DNA of 39,283 nucleotides from Kuafuiihalomonas sp039024635 (GTDB lineage Bacteria; Myxococcota; Kuafuiibacteriia; Kuafuiibacteriales; Kuafuiibacteriaceae). Each line of letters begins with the position of its first letter. The first letter of the stretch is position 1. Shown piece by piece: positions 1-8,402 of this stretch. The stretch lies in NCBI GenBank assembly GCA_039024635.1, contig JBCCQA010000040.1:1-39283 (forward strand). Direction: 5' to 3'. The translations under genes and the position numbers were made by a program. The notes under the pieces are model-generated. The model saw only the letters and a program-made list of their open reading frames with translations. It ran no database searches and was not told the DNA's origin.

Positions 1-152
1 CGGTCTTCGGCCCTTTGCGGGCCTTGGGCCCCGGCGCCGGTCTGGCCGGCGCCACCCTTCTACGTTCGCCGTCTCGGACAATCGCTTCGCGTTTTCCTGC
101 GCCCCGCTCACTGCGTGGGCCTACGACCGATACTCGGTCTTCGGCCCTTTGC
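1..152. repeat. Dispersed hairpin repeat, left copy (cut by window edge)
   Basis: The stretch before the first gene is not coding. The 18-base string starting at position 1 (cggtcttcggccctttgc) recurs at 135-152, so the unit here is about 134 bp and the window opens inside it. Positions 33-53 form a perfect hairpin (8-bp stem GGCGCCGG/CCGGCGCC, 5-base loop). Positions 80-130 are a diverged reverse-complement copy of part of the 122-bp repeat at 31.7 kb, sharing the core cgcgttttcct. The same hairpin, with a compensatory base change, lies beside the 31.7 kb array. This is an intergenic repeat family, not a gene; its mobility is unknown. Confidence 0.7.
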
Positions 153-214
153 CGTGTGTTGGCGGTCGCATTTGATTTCGCCGCCTGAGGTAGAGACGGA
201 GGGGTAGGTTGGGC

Positions 215-1807
215 ATGGGCAGCTCGGTCTTCCACCTGACGCTCGGTGTCATCCTAGCCGGCGCGGTCTCTTTGGACGTTTGGGCGTGCGGAGGCACCTT
301 CTGCGCCCAGGCGACGAATCAACCTTTGCCTGTGGATCAGTCGGCGGAGCGGATCGTCTTCGAGGTCGAGGGGCCCCGAACCTGCACCCACGTGCAGGTC
401 GACTACGAGGGGGAGCCCGAAGAGTTCGCCTGGCTCGTGCCGGTGCCAAGAGACGTCCAGGTTTCTGAGTCGAATCCCCTGATGTTCACTCTCCTCGACA
501 ACCAAACCGCGCCGACCTTCCGGCTTCCGAGCTCCTTCTGCGGGGCGAGCACGGCCCGTTTCGTAAACAACTCTAGCGGCTGCGGTGACCAAGAGTCCTT
601 CGCCGCGATACCGAACGCCGACATTGGCAGCGGTGGAACGGCCGGCGTCGACGTTCGACAGCGCAGCTTCACCCAAAACTACGAGTACGCAGAGCTCAGC
701 GCCGATCGAACGGATGCTCTGATCCAGTGGCTCCAAGACAACCGCTTCAACGTCTCGGACAACATGCGGCCTGGAATGGAACCCTACATTCGAGAAGGCT
801 CCAGCTTCCTCGCCGTTAAGCTCCGACCCGAGCGCGGGAGCGATTCAATTCCCCCCATCCAGATGTGCTACGAAGGTCCGCCCTCGATTCCCATTCGTCT
901 CACCGCGGTGGCGGCGCGGCCCCACATGGGGATCTTGGTCTACGTCCTGAGCACCCGACCCTATCGCCCACGGAACTACGTCGTCGTCGACCCGGACACT
1001 CAGGCCATCATGGTCGACGCCGCCACCAACGTGAGCTACTTCGACTGGGTCGCCCGAGTGGCCGACGAGTCCGAAGGTCGGATCTTCGTGCCCGAGTTCG
1101 TGGGCACGCTCCCCGGACCGGTGACCACGCCCGGCGGCGCAACCTACTCGGTGGCCTCCCGCTACTACACCAGGCTCAGCCCCGAGCACATGGGCCAAGA
1201 CCCCGTCTTCGAGCCGGGCACCGCGTCCGATCGACGGAACAGCTTCATCGACCTCTCCCTCCAACCCAGCCCCTTTCAGTGCCCGGACGATGACGAGGCC
1301 CGTCCCCAGCCTTCGGCCTGCGCCTTCAACTATTGCGGCGCCGGCGCCCGCTGCACCGTAGTCGAGGGACAAGCGGCCTGCGAATGCCCCAACGGTCAGG
1401 TAGCCGACGAGGTCCAGGGCCCCGACGGCAGGGCTCGCATCGCCTGCGTTCCCTCCGAGAACCCTCTCGGAATCACAGCCGAAGCCTCGGGAGTGGGTAC
1501 ACCTTTCGATCCCTGCATCGACGCCGACTGCGGGGCCGGCAGCTGCGTAGTGAAGTCGGGCTTTGCCACCTGTCGCTGCGCGGAGGGTCTGGCAGCCGTC
1601 GGCGGAGGCACGCCGACCTGCATCGACCGTCCCCAGGATCCCGCCTTCTTCGGTCCCGGCGCGGGTGCCGAGTCTCGCCCTCGGTTGACCCTGGGGCAGA
1701 GCCTTCGAGGCTTTCTCCCTCAGACGCGAAGCCTGGCCCAGCTCGGTCCCTGGATGTTCTTGGGGTTGTACTTCGCTGCCCGCCGACGACGTCGAAGCCT
1801 CGGCTGA
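215..1807 (+). CDS. DUF2330 family surface protein with EGF-like Cys-rich segments and C-terminal anchor
   Basis: A 530-aa secreted protein. An N-terminal signal peptide (about residues 1-25) ends at Ala-Cys-Gly-Gly, the usual beginning of DUF2330 proteins. The family hallmarks follow: QSAERIVFE, a Tyr-x-Gly segment and FAWLVPVP. Two Cys-rich EGF-like stretches occupy about residues 370-475 (for example CxxxGARC and CGAGSC). The tail has a hydrophobic segment (GPWMFLGLYF) followed by a run of Arg, an arrangement like MYXO-CTERM sorting signals, although the diagnostic Cys of that signal is not obvious. ATG at 215 is preferred over an in-frame TTG at 209, with GGAGGGG about 10 bases upstream. 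The molecular function of the family is unknown. Confidence 0.85.
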   Translation: MGSSVFHLTLGVILAGAVSLDVWACGGTFCAQATNQPLPVDQSAERIVFEVEGPRTCTHVQVDYEGEPEEFAWLVPVPRDVQVSESNPLMFTLLDNQTAPTFRLPSSFCGASTARFVNNSSGCGDQESFAAIPNADIGSGGTAGVDVRQRSFTQNYEYAELSADRTDALIQWLQDNRFNVSDNMRPGMEPYIREGSSFLAVKLRPERGSDSIPPIQMCYEGPPSIPIRLTAVAARPHMGILVYVLSTRPYRPRNYVVVDPDTQAIMVDAATNVSYFDWVARVADESEGRIFVPEFVGTLPGPVTTPGGATYSVASRYYTRLSPEHMGQDPVFEPGTASDRRNSFIDLSLQPSPFQCPDDDEARPQPSACAFNYCGAGARCTVVEGQAACECPNGQVADEVQGPDGRARIACVPSENPLGITAEASGVGTPFDPCIDADCGAGSCVVKSGFATCRCAEGLAAVGGGTPTCIDRPQDPAFFGPGAGAESRPRLTLGQSLRGFLPQTRSLAQLGPWMFLGLYFAARRRRRSLG

Positions 1808-1816
1808 GTCAGGGCC

Positions 1817-2767
1817 TTACTCGAGCCGAAAGGCCTCGGACCGTACCCGGAGGGGTCGGTGGGGAAGACTCGTTACGCTCGCCGTCCCGTCGCCCTCTCC
1901 TACTCGGATCGTGGTCCCCGGCGCTTCGTGGGTGACCCGAACGTAGCCCAAGCCTAAGGCAGCACCCAGTTCGGTGGACCATACAGCCGAGGTCACTTCG
2001 CCCACGTCCTTGCCCGTCTCCAGGTCGAAGAGCTTGGTGTCCACGGCCGGCAGGGCGGCCTCTTGATCTCCGAAGCGGAGCCCGACCATGCGGTGCTTGA
2101 CCCCGCCGAGATTGGTCGCGCGGGCGATGGTCTCCTGACCGATGTAGCAGCCCTTCGTGTAGTCTATCGCGAAGCCCAGCCGCGCCTCCATGGGGATGAC
2201 CGACTCGTCGAGCTCACGTCCCATCTGCGGAACGCCGGCGAGGACCCGCACCTCTTCCAGCTCCCCGGCAGTCATCTCGGTGGCTCCGGCGGACAGCAAA
2301 CCCGCCTCGAAGGCTTCGACGTCGGCGTCGGGCACGTGAACTTCAAAGCCCGCTAACCCGTAGCGATCGTCTCGAATGAGCACCGTCCCGCCGCTCTGGA
2401 CGAAGCCCGCGTCCTCGGCCGGGAGTACGCCGAGCCCTTCGCTGGCGCCCAATACCAAGAAGACTCGCCGACTATCGGAGCGATCGACCAGCTCGCAATC
2501 ATCGGCCACCAAGTGCTGGACCAAGGCCCCCGCCACCAGTTCGGCCGAGTCGCCGACAAGGTCGAGGAAGATGCTGTCCGGGCCGGCTCTCACTCGCAGC
2601 AGCCCCTGCGTTCGGCCCTTGTTCGTGGCCTTGACCGCGAAATGGCCTTGGCCAGGCTCTAGCTTGGAGACGTCGTTGCTCAGCATGCCGTTTAGGAACC
2701 GGATGCGGTCAGGTCCAGTGACCTCGACCGTGAAGACGTCGGAAAGGGTGATGTATCGCGTCGTCAT
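1817..2767 (-). CDS. ygfZ: YgfZ/GcvT-like folate-binding Fe-S cluster maintenance protein
   Basis: A 316-aa protein with the YgfZ signature K-G-C-Y-I-G-Q-E at about residues 205-212, whose Cys207 is the conserved functional cysteine of the family. The N-terminal half has the aminomethyltransferase-like fold (VTGPDRIRFLNGMLSNDV). YgfZ proteins bind tetrahydrofolate and help assemble or repair iron-sulfur enzymes in the cytosol. The start lies 3 bases after the stop of the upstream reductase-like gene, so the two are probably co-transcribed; an electron-transfer partner fits the Fe-S role, but that link is inference. Confidence 0.9.
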   Translation of the reverse strand: MTTRYITLSDVFTVEVTGPDRIRFLNGMLSNDVSKLEPGQGHFAVKATNKGRTQGLLRVRAGPDSIFLDLVGDSAELVAGALVQHLVADDCELVDRSDSRRVFLVLGASEGLGVLPAEDAGFVQSGGTVLIRDDRYGLAGFEVHVPDADVEAFEAGLLSAGATEMTAGELEEVRVLAGVPQMGRELDESVIPMEARLGFAIDYTKGCYIGQETIARATNLGGVKHRMVGLRFGDQEAALPAVDTKLFDLETGKDVGEVTSAVWSTELGAALGLGYVRVTHEAPGTTIRVGEGDGTASVTSLPHRPLRVRSEAFRLE

Positions 2768-2770
2768 GCC

Positions 2771-3418
2771 TCAATAGTTCCGGTGAACTCGGTCTTGGGG
2801 AAGACCTTGCTCGGTCAGGGCCTGGGTGACCCCTTCCATCATGGACTCCATTCCGCATACGAAGGCGATGGCGTCCTCGAGATCCGGAACGTCCTCCAGA
2901 AAGCGCTCCTGCACCCAGGGCCTGGAGTGACAGGCAAGAATGTCGATTCGGTCCCGCGTCCAGGTCTCGAAGTCCCGCTCGAAGGGAAAGACCTCGCCAC
3001 TTCGGACCCCGGCATAGAGCCGCACCCATCCGAACTCCGAGCGCCGACGGCGAATGGCCTCCACCGCGGCCCGGATGGGTCCCAGGGCCGACCCCACCCC
3101 AAACAGAAGAACGTCTTTCCCCAGGGCCTCGCCGACGGGGAAGCCTCGGCCGATGATGTCGCGGACGGTGGCGACCTGGCCCTCCCGGAGCCGAAGAGCG
3201 TCGACGGCGTCGGGACTCACCAGCGTCTCAAAATGCTCGTCGCCGGGTTGTGAGGCCAGGGCCAGATAGACCGGATCACCACCGCCGACTCTGTCCATCT
3301 TCAGAACCTGACCCACTTCCCGATGCCGGTGGCGAAGCGCCTCCGGGGCAGACCAGGCCACGAGCTGGGTTCTTGGGGTCTCGGATTGCATCCGCAAGGC
3401 CGTGACCTCGTGGTACAT
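2771..3418 (-). CDS. Ferredoxin-NADP reductase-like flavoprotein
   Basis: A 215-aa protein resembling FAD/NAD-binding oxidoreductases of the ferredoxin reductase/PyrK type. The N-terminal part would be the flavin-binding barrel. From about residue 100, LLFGVGSALGPIRAAV is the nucleotide-binding glycine-rich stretch, then LYAGVRS, and near the C-terminus FVCGMESMMEGV matches the family's C-G-x-x-x-M-M-x-x-V motif. No Fe-S cysteine cluster is visible. It is the first gene of a two-gene minus-strand operon with ygfZ and is divergent from the Nudix gene across 134 bp. Substrate and partner are unknown. Confidence 0.75.
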   Translation of the reverse strand: MYHEVTALRMQSETPRTQLVAWSAPEALRHRHREVGQVLKMDRVGGGDPVYLALASQPGDEHFETLVSPDAVDALRLREGQVATVRDIIGRGFPVGEALGKDVLLFGVGSALGPIRAAVEAIRRRRSEFGWVRLYAGVRSGEVFPFERDFETWTRDRIDILACHSRPWVQERFLEDVPDLEDAIAFVCGMESMMEGVTQALTEQGLPQDRVHRNY

Positions 3419-3552
3419 GGCGGACAGGCTAACGCGGCGAGATGAGAGGGCGCGATGAATAGTTCGCTTTCCTCCCGCCAGCGCTGACCCAAAGCACCGA
3501 TCGGGCCAGATTTTTTCGAGATTTCCCGTTCGGAGGGGTCTAGCGTCCGACT

Positions 3553-4227
3553 GTGGCCGACGGTGGACCTCGGGTCGTGGACGTGGAATTCGTACAAGAC
3601 CTCACCCGTGAGTCGGCGCCGGACGCTGGCTACCTTCGAAGACGCCGGGTGCGCGCCAAGTCGGTCCTCAGCGACGGCCGGCGGACGGCGCCCTACGTGG
3701 TCGACTGGGTCGAGCGAGCGCCGGGCAAAGAAGACGCGGTAGGTATCTGCGTCCACGCCGACATCGACGGCCAGCGTTGGGTACTTCTGCGTCGCCAGCT
3801 CCGCGTCGCTCAGCATGTGGCCATCGGTGAGCCCTTGTCCTTGGAGATCGTGGCCGGCGTCATCGAGCCAGGACGAAGCGTGGAGGAGATGGCGGTCATC
3901 GAGGCCCACGAAGAGGCTGGACTGCGTCTGTCGGTCGGCGACATCCGGCCTCTGGGCCAACCGATATTTCCCGTGATCGCCTCCTTTTCGGAGCAGATCC
4001 ACATCGTGGAAGCAGAGGTCCCCGCTGCCGCCTTCGAGCATCTGGAGACGCCGCCCACCGACGGGTCGCCCATGGAGGAAGGAGCAGACCTTTGGCTCGG
4101 TCGTCTCGATGAGGCCCTAAGGTTGGCCTACTGCGCGCCCAGAGAACGAGACGACGGCCTATTCCTGGCCGACGCCAAGACGGAGATCGCGCTGTTCCGA
4201 CTGCGCGACCGGCTGGAGGGTCGATGA
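3553..4227 (+). CDS. Nudix hydrolase, ADP-ribose pyrophosphatase-like, degenerate Nudix box
   Basis: A 224-aa Nudix-fold protein starting at GTG (GGAGGGG about 15 bases upstream). The box reads GVIEPGRSVEEM then AVIEAHEEAGL. The canonical pattern Gx5Ex7REUxEExGU is partly kept (Gly, Glu, Glu-Glu and Gly present), but the first Glu is Arg and the Arg of the REU core is Ile. The length and the preceding VVDWVERAPG region resemble ADP-ribose/NDP-sugar pyrophosphatases. It ends in a 4-base ATGA overlap with the NAD kinase gene, so the two are translationally coupled; a joint role in NAD or ADP-ribose metabolism is plausible. Activity is uncertain because of the box changes. Confidence 0.8.
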   Translation: MADGGPRVVDVEFVQDLTRESAPDAGYLRRRRVRAKSVLSDGRRTAPYVVDWVERAPGKEDAVGICVHADIDGQRWVLLRRQLRVAQHVAIGEPLSLEIVAGVIEPGRSVEEMAVIEAHEEAGLRLSVGDIRPLGQPIFPVIASFSEQIHIVEAEVPAAAFEHLETPPTDGSPMEEGADLWLGRLDEALRLAYCAPRERDDGLFLADAKTEIALFRLRDRLEGR

Positions 4228-5108
4228 GAATTCAGCGTGCGCTCCTGGCGGTAAAGAAGACCACGTACTCGCTCCTTGAAAAGGCCGACACCCCCGAGGC
4301 ACGACGTCTTCGACAGATGGTGGCCAACGACAACCCGACGGTGGCGGGGGTCGAGGCTTCCCACAAGGAGCACGTCGACTCTCTCCGAGAGGTGCGACGC
4401 ATCCTCAAGCGGCGAGGCGTGGTCGTGAGCGAACGCAGCCGACTTCCCACAAAACCCATCGAAGACGTCGATCTCATCGTGGTGGTGGGCGGAGATGGGA
4501 TGGTGCTGGGTGTATCGCACTCCGTCTGGGACGAGACGCCGGTCATCGCGGTCAACTCGGCCCCGAGCTTCTCGGTCGGCTACCTCACGAGCTGCGTCAG
4601 CCAGGACTTCGACGCCCTCTTGGACGAGGTGGAGGCCGAGCGTGTGCGCCCTCGACCGGTCCATCGGCTGCGGGTGCAGGTAGGTTCGCGGCTGCTCCCA
4701 GAGCCGGTGCTGAACGACGCCCTGTTCTGCACCAACAATCCCGCCATCATCTGCCGCTACCAGCTTGGCTGGCCCGACGGACGGGAGATGCAGCGAAGCT
4801 CGGGGGTGTGGGTCAGCACGCCCGCCGGCTCCACATCGGCCTTGTCTTCAGCCGGTGGTCCACAGCTACCCCTCTACGCCCGTCAATTCGCCTTTCTGGT
4901 CCGCGAACCCTACGCGCCCCCGGGGCACAGCGTTCGCTTTCGGAGCGCGGTCCTCGATCATACCGATGCCTTGGAGATTGAGTCCCGAACCGGAGGGATC
5001 AGCGTCTTCCTCGATGGCTCTCATCGTCGCTACCCGGTCGAGTTTGGAGAAACCGTGCGCTTCACCCTCGACGACCGGCCCCTACACCTGATCCGTCCCC
5101 CTCAGTGA
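4224..5108 (+). CDS. nadK: NAD kinase-like protein
   Basis: A 294-aa protein of the ATP-NAD kinase family, which phosphorylates NAD to NADP in the cytosol. The GGDG motif is at residues 89-92 (VVVGGDGMVLG). The downstream family motif appears as SSGVWVSTPAGSTSAL; the usual Asp before Gly is Ser here. ND in LNDALF occupies the usual NE position. The C-terminal half is the expected beta-rich domain. It overlaps the stop of the Nudix gene by 4 bases. The N-terminal 60 residues are longer than in E. coli NadK. The family is clear; the exact substrate is inferred. Confidence 0.85.
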   Translation: MRIQRALLAVKKTTYSLLEKADTPEARRLRQMVANDNPTVAGVEASHKEHVDSLREVRRILKRRGVVVSERSRLPTKPIEDVDLIVVVGGDGMVLGVSHSVWDETPVIAVNSAPSFSVGYLTSCVSQDFDALLDEVEAERVRPRPVHRLRVQVGSRLLPEPVLNDALFCTNNPAIICRYQLGWPDGREMQRSSGVWVSTPAGSTSALSSAGGPQLPLYARQFAFLVREPYAPPGHSVRFRSAVLDHTDALEIESRTGGISVFLDGSHRRYPVEFGETVRFTLDDRPLHLIRPPQ

Positions 5109-5123
5109 CCCAGATGTCGCTTG

Positions 5124-5142
5124 CTCAGCCGCTTCGGCTGAG
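5124..5142. other. Stem-loop between NAD kinase gene and prfA
   Basis: Perfect inverted repeat CTCAGCCG/CGGCTGAG with a 3-base loop, in the 46-bp gap before prfA. There is no T-run after it, so an intrinsic terminator is doubtful; it could be an mRNA leader hairpin for prfA. Its function is not known. Confidence 0.45.
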
Positions 5143-5154
5143 GCTGCATGGTGG

Positions 5155-6216
5155 GTGGTGGACGACCAGCTGGAGAAAATCGAGCGTCGCTTCGAGGAGC
5201 TGACGGAACAGATGTCCTCACCCGAGGTCGCCTCCAATCCGAACAGACTCCGAGAGCTCGGACAAGAACGGACCCGGCTCGAGGGAGTGGTCGAGCTCTA
5301 CCGTGCGCTCAGACAGGCCGAGTACGACCTGGCCGGGGCCAAGGAGCTGCTGGAAGGGGACGACGAAGAGATGCGCGATATGGCTCGCGAAGAGATCAAA
5401 GTCCTGGAGGTCCAGACCTCGACCCTGAGGGCAGATCTTCGGATCGCTCTCCTTCCGCGCGACCCGCTGGACGACAAGAGCGTCGTCCTCGAGATCCGGG
5501 CCGGGGCCGGGGGTGACGAAGCGGCCCTCTTCGCGGGCGAGCTCTTCGAGACCTACCAGCGCTACGCCGCCGAACGAGGCTGGCGCACCGAGCTGATGAG
5601 CGCCCATGGTGGAAGCTCGGGCGGCTTCAAAGAGGTCATCGCCACCATCGAGGGTCCGGGCGTCTACGGTGAGCTGCGCTGGGAGGGCGGGGTCCACCGC
5701 GTGCAGCGCGTCCCGGCGACGGAGAGTCAAGGTCGGATTCACACGTCCACCGTCACCGTGGCCGTGATGCCGGAGGCGGAAGAAGTGGAGTTCGAACTGG
5801 ATCCCAACGAGCTTCGCATCGATGTATTTCGGGCCGGAGGCCACGGCGGGCAGTCCGTGAACACGACCGACTCGGCGGTGCGCATCGTCCACGTCCCCAC
5901 CCAGACCATCGTCATCTGCCAAGACGAGAAGTCCCAGCACAAGAACAAGGCCAAAGCGATGAAAGTCCTACGCTCTCGACTCGCCGAGGCAGAGCGGGCG
6001 CGCCTGGCCAAAGAGACCGGCGACCAGCGGCGCTCCATGGTCGGCACCGGGGACCGCTCAGAGAAGATCCGGACCTACAACTTTCCCCAAGACCGGGTGT
6101 CGGACCACCGCATCAACCTCACGTTGCACAACCTGCCCAGGATCATGCACGGGGAGCTCGGCCCGATCATCACCGCACTCCGGAACCACGCTCAAGCCGA
6201 GCGGCTTCATGGCTGA
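5155..6216 (+). CDS. prfA: Peptide chain release factor 1
   Basis: A 353-aa class I release factor that reads UAA and UAG and triggers peptide release on the ribosome. The PxT recognition tripeptide is PAT at residues 187-189 (HRVQRVPATESQGRIHTS), which makes it RF1 rather than RF2. The catalytic GGQ is at 231-233 (AGGHGGQSVNTTDSAVR). The length is close to the family norm (about 360). Two in-frame GTG codons, 5155 and 5158, could both start it. It overlaps prmC, the enzyme that methylates its GGQ glutamine, by 8 bases: a conserved pairing. Confidence 0.97.
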   Translation: MVDDQLEKIERRFEELTEQMSSPEVASNPNRLRELGQERTRLEGVVELYRALRQAEYDLAGAKELLEGDDEEMRDMAREEIKVLEVQTSTLRADLRIALLPRDPLDDKSVVLEIRAGAGGDEAALFAGELFETYQRYAAERGWRTELMSAHGGSSGGFKEVIATIEGPGVYGELRWEGGVHRVQRVPATESQGRIHTSTVTVAVMPEAEEVEFELDPNELRIDVFRAGGHGGQSVNTTDSAVRIVHVPTQTIVICQDEKSQHKNKAKAMKVLRSRLAEAERARLAKETGDQRRSMVGTGDRSEKIRTYNFPQDRVSDHRINLTLHNLPRIMHGELGPIITALRNHAQAERLHG

Positions 6217-7102
6217 AGACTGGACCGTCATGAGGGTCCTCGACTGGACCCGGGACAAGTTCGAAGCCGAAGGCATCGACAACCCCCGGCTCGACGCCGA
6301 GCTCTTGCTCTCGGCCGCGCTCGGCATGCCGCGGATCCAGCTTTATGCCCGCTTCGACCAGCCCCTGACCGCTGAAGAACGAGAGGCGACCCGGAGCCTG
6401 GTTCGTCGACGCTTGGAGCGAGAGCCGGTGGCCTACATCCTCGGTCGGAAGGAGTTCTGGAGCCTGGATCTGGCGGTCGACGACCAAGTCCTAATTCCGC
6501 GACCCGACACCGAGCTCATGGTGGAGAGAGCTCTGGACCGCATTCCTAAGGGCGCAACGTCCAAGGTCATCGACGTCGGCACCGGATCGGGGGCCATCGC
6601 CCTAGCTTTCAAGACGGAAAGGCCCGAAGCCGACGTATACGGTGCCGATCTTTCGGCGAGCGCCCTCGAAGTCGCCCGTCAAAACGCGGAGCGCCTCGGC
6701 TTGGCCCTCAGCTTCGTGCAGGCAGACCTGCTCCCTCCCGAGCCCCGACGCTTCGACCTGATCTTGGCCAACCTCCCCTACATCCCCAGTAGGGAGGTGG
6801 ACGGCCTCATGCCCGAGGTCTCGCTTCATGAGCCTCGGCTTGCCCTCGATGGGGGTGAGAATGGCCTGGAGCCGATCGAGCGGCTCGTGGTCCAGCTCCC
6901 AGAGCGGCTGGCGCCCGGGGGCTTCGTGCTTCTGGAGTGTGGGCCCACTCAGACCGACGCTGTCGCAGGCCTGTTGGAAGAGCGAAGTCTGACGGCCAGC
7001 GTCTACGAGGACCTGGGGGGATTGCCGAGACTGGTCGAAGCGCGTCAGCGCGGGGCGCCCACCACGACCGGCTCCAGCTCCACGAAGGCGGCGTCGACGT
7101 AA
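6209..7102 (+). CDS. prmC: Release factor glutamine N5-methyltransferase
   Basis: A 297-aa SAM-dependent methyltransferase that modifies the GGQ glutamine of release factors. The N-terminal helical domain covers about residues 1-85; the SAM-binding motif IDVGTGSGAIA starts at about 121, and the catalytic motif is NLPY at 188-191 (NPPY in E. coli; NLPY is common elsewhere). It follows prfA with an 8-base overlap. The last 20 or so residues (Thr/Ser-rich) extend past the usual end and lie antisense to the 3' end of the convergent lipoprotein gene (58-bp overlap), so this tail is probably not functional. Confidence 0.95.
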   Translation: MAEDWTVMRVLDWTRDKFEAEGIDNPRLDAELLLSAALGMPRIQLYARFDQPLTAEEREATRSLVRRRLEREPVAYILGRKEFWSLDLAVDDQVLIPRPDTELMVERALDRIPKGATSKVIDVGTGSGAIALAFKTERPEADVYGADLSASALEVARQNAERLGLALSFVQADLLPPEPRRFDLILANLPYIPSREVDGLMPEVSLHEPRLALDGGENGLEPIERLVVQLPERLAPGGFVLLECGPTQTDAVAGLLEERSLTASVYEDLGGLPRLVEARQRGAPTTTGSSSTKAAST

Positions 7103-8274
7103 AAGTCGATCCCCGCGTCGCAGCCTGGGGCTTCGACGTCGCCGATGGACAAGAAGTACCGACCAAAGGGCAGCTCCGGGCTCACGAGCCCAAGGTCCTG
7201 GGCGTCGGCCATCGTCTCGAAGACGAGCTCCAAATCGGCATCTGCTATGCGCACGGCCAGAGTCTCGCTGTCGGCACATTGCTCGTCGAGGGCCCAACGG
7301 ACGTCAGCCTGGCCAAACGGCGACAGCTGAATGAGGCGCTCGAAGTCGCCCAGGCGATCCACGGTGAAGCTCTGCTCGCCCCGATACAGCGCAGCGCCCT
7401 CGGCTCTGGCCTGGAGCTGGACGACGGCTCCGGTCGGCAGCAGAAGCTCGTCCAAAGGTCGTGGCCGCTCGGCAGCGCAGGGGAAGGTGAATGGGTGGAC
7501 TTCTCCGCGATAGCGGACGTCGATATCGACCTCTTCCACCTGGGCCAGGTCGCAGCCTCGGTTGGTGCCGTTGGCGCCGCCGAAGCTCCAGTCGACCGAA
7601 AGGCGGGCACCGCTGGGGGCCAAGGCTAGCTCCAGCTCGTTGAGTCCCGCATCAAGGATGCGTTCCTCGGCCCTGGCGAAGCGAACCTGACCCCGGCGAC
7701 TCCCCTCGATAGACACCCGCCAGGCGCCCGGCCGGACCGGATCGTTGAACTTGAAGCCGCGGCTGCCGCAATCGTTCGTGCTACCCCTGAGGGGCGTGGC
7801 GCTGTCCTCGGACTCCACCAGGATGGAGATCTGGTCCACGTTCTCTGCGCAGAGATCGACCCCAGCCGGCGGGGTCCAGGCCACTTCGACGAAGGCTACT
7901 TCGGGGACCAAGACGAGCTGACCGGTCCCAGGGACCTCCAGCCGGGTCGCACCTCCGTAGAGCACCTGGTTCGCCAGGCCCCTCAAAAACCCTAGACCCA
8001 GGACCTCCACGTCATAGACCCCGGGCTCGAGGATGGACAGGTCGACCTCACTCGTCCGGCAGTCCGCCGGAAGGGTGATCTGTGGCGATCCGTCGCTGGG
8101 GAAGGCTGCAGCCTCCAGGGCTTCGACCGTCCGGCTCTCGGGGCAGGTCTCGAGCTGACTCGAGCCCCGGGCATCCAAGCGGACCTCGAGGACCTCCCGA
8201 CCTACGAAGGCCGGCGGGCCGTCTGCGTCGCCGCAGGCAAAGAGCCCAAGAAAAAGCAGGCAGGTGCGCTTCAT
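7045..8274 (-). CDS. Putative lipoprotein, beta-rich repeats, unknown function
   Basis: A 409-aa protein with a short signal peptide and lipobox L-F-A-C at residues 11-14 (MKRTCLLFLGLFAC), so it should be acylated and anchored outside the inner membrane. The mature part is beta-rich, with cysteine-spaced segments that alternate 'PGxYxVxxxG' type strands (for example EPGVYDVEVLG, RPGAWRVSIEG, PFGRYFLSIGD). This suggests three or four carboxypeptidase-regulatory or Ig-like modules. No family was recognised. It is convergent with and overlaps prmC by 58 bp, and divergent from tolQ. Confidence 0.75.
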   Translation of the reverse strand: MKRTCLLFLGLFACGDADGPPAFVGREVLEVRLDARGSSQLETCPESRTVEALEAAAFPSDGSPQITLPADCRTSEVDLSILEPGVYDVEVLGLGFLRGLANQVLYGGATRLEVPGTGQLVLVPEVAFVEVAWTPPAGVDLCAENVDQISILVESEDSATPLRGSTNDCGSRGFKFNDPVRPGAWRVSIEGSRRGQVRFARAEERILDAGLNELELALAPSGARLSVDWSFGGANGTNRGCDLAQVEEVDIDVRYRGEVHPFTFPCAAERPRPLDELLLPTGAVVQLQARAEGAALYRGEQSFTVDRLGDFERLIQLSPFGQADVRWALDEQCADSETLAVRIADADLELVFETMADAQDLGLVSPELPFGRYFLSIGDVEAPGCDAGIDFYVDAAFVELEPVVVGAPR

Positions 8275-8402
8275 CGGACTTCCACAACATACTTCGCTCG
8301 ACCCGGCTTTGGAGCACCTGTGTCGGCAATTTCCGCTGCCCCGGGGTCAAGCCTCATGATAGCTCGGACGGGATGCCGGGCTCCCCGGGGAACGACCCCA
8401 TC

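Noticed and set aside
1..214. CRISPR-like array at the left edge because of the direct repeat.
   Set aside because: Only two copies with a 134-bp period and no regular spacers; they match the dispersed hairpin family instead.
5148..5516. Alternative frame starting at ATG 5148, just before prfA.
   Set aside because: It runs out of frame through a well-conserved prfA coding sequence and encodes a low-complexity Arg/Gly-rich product.
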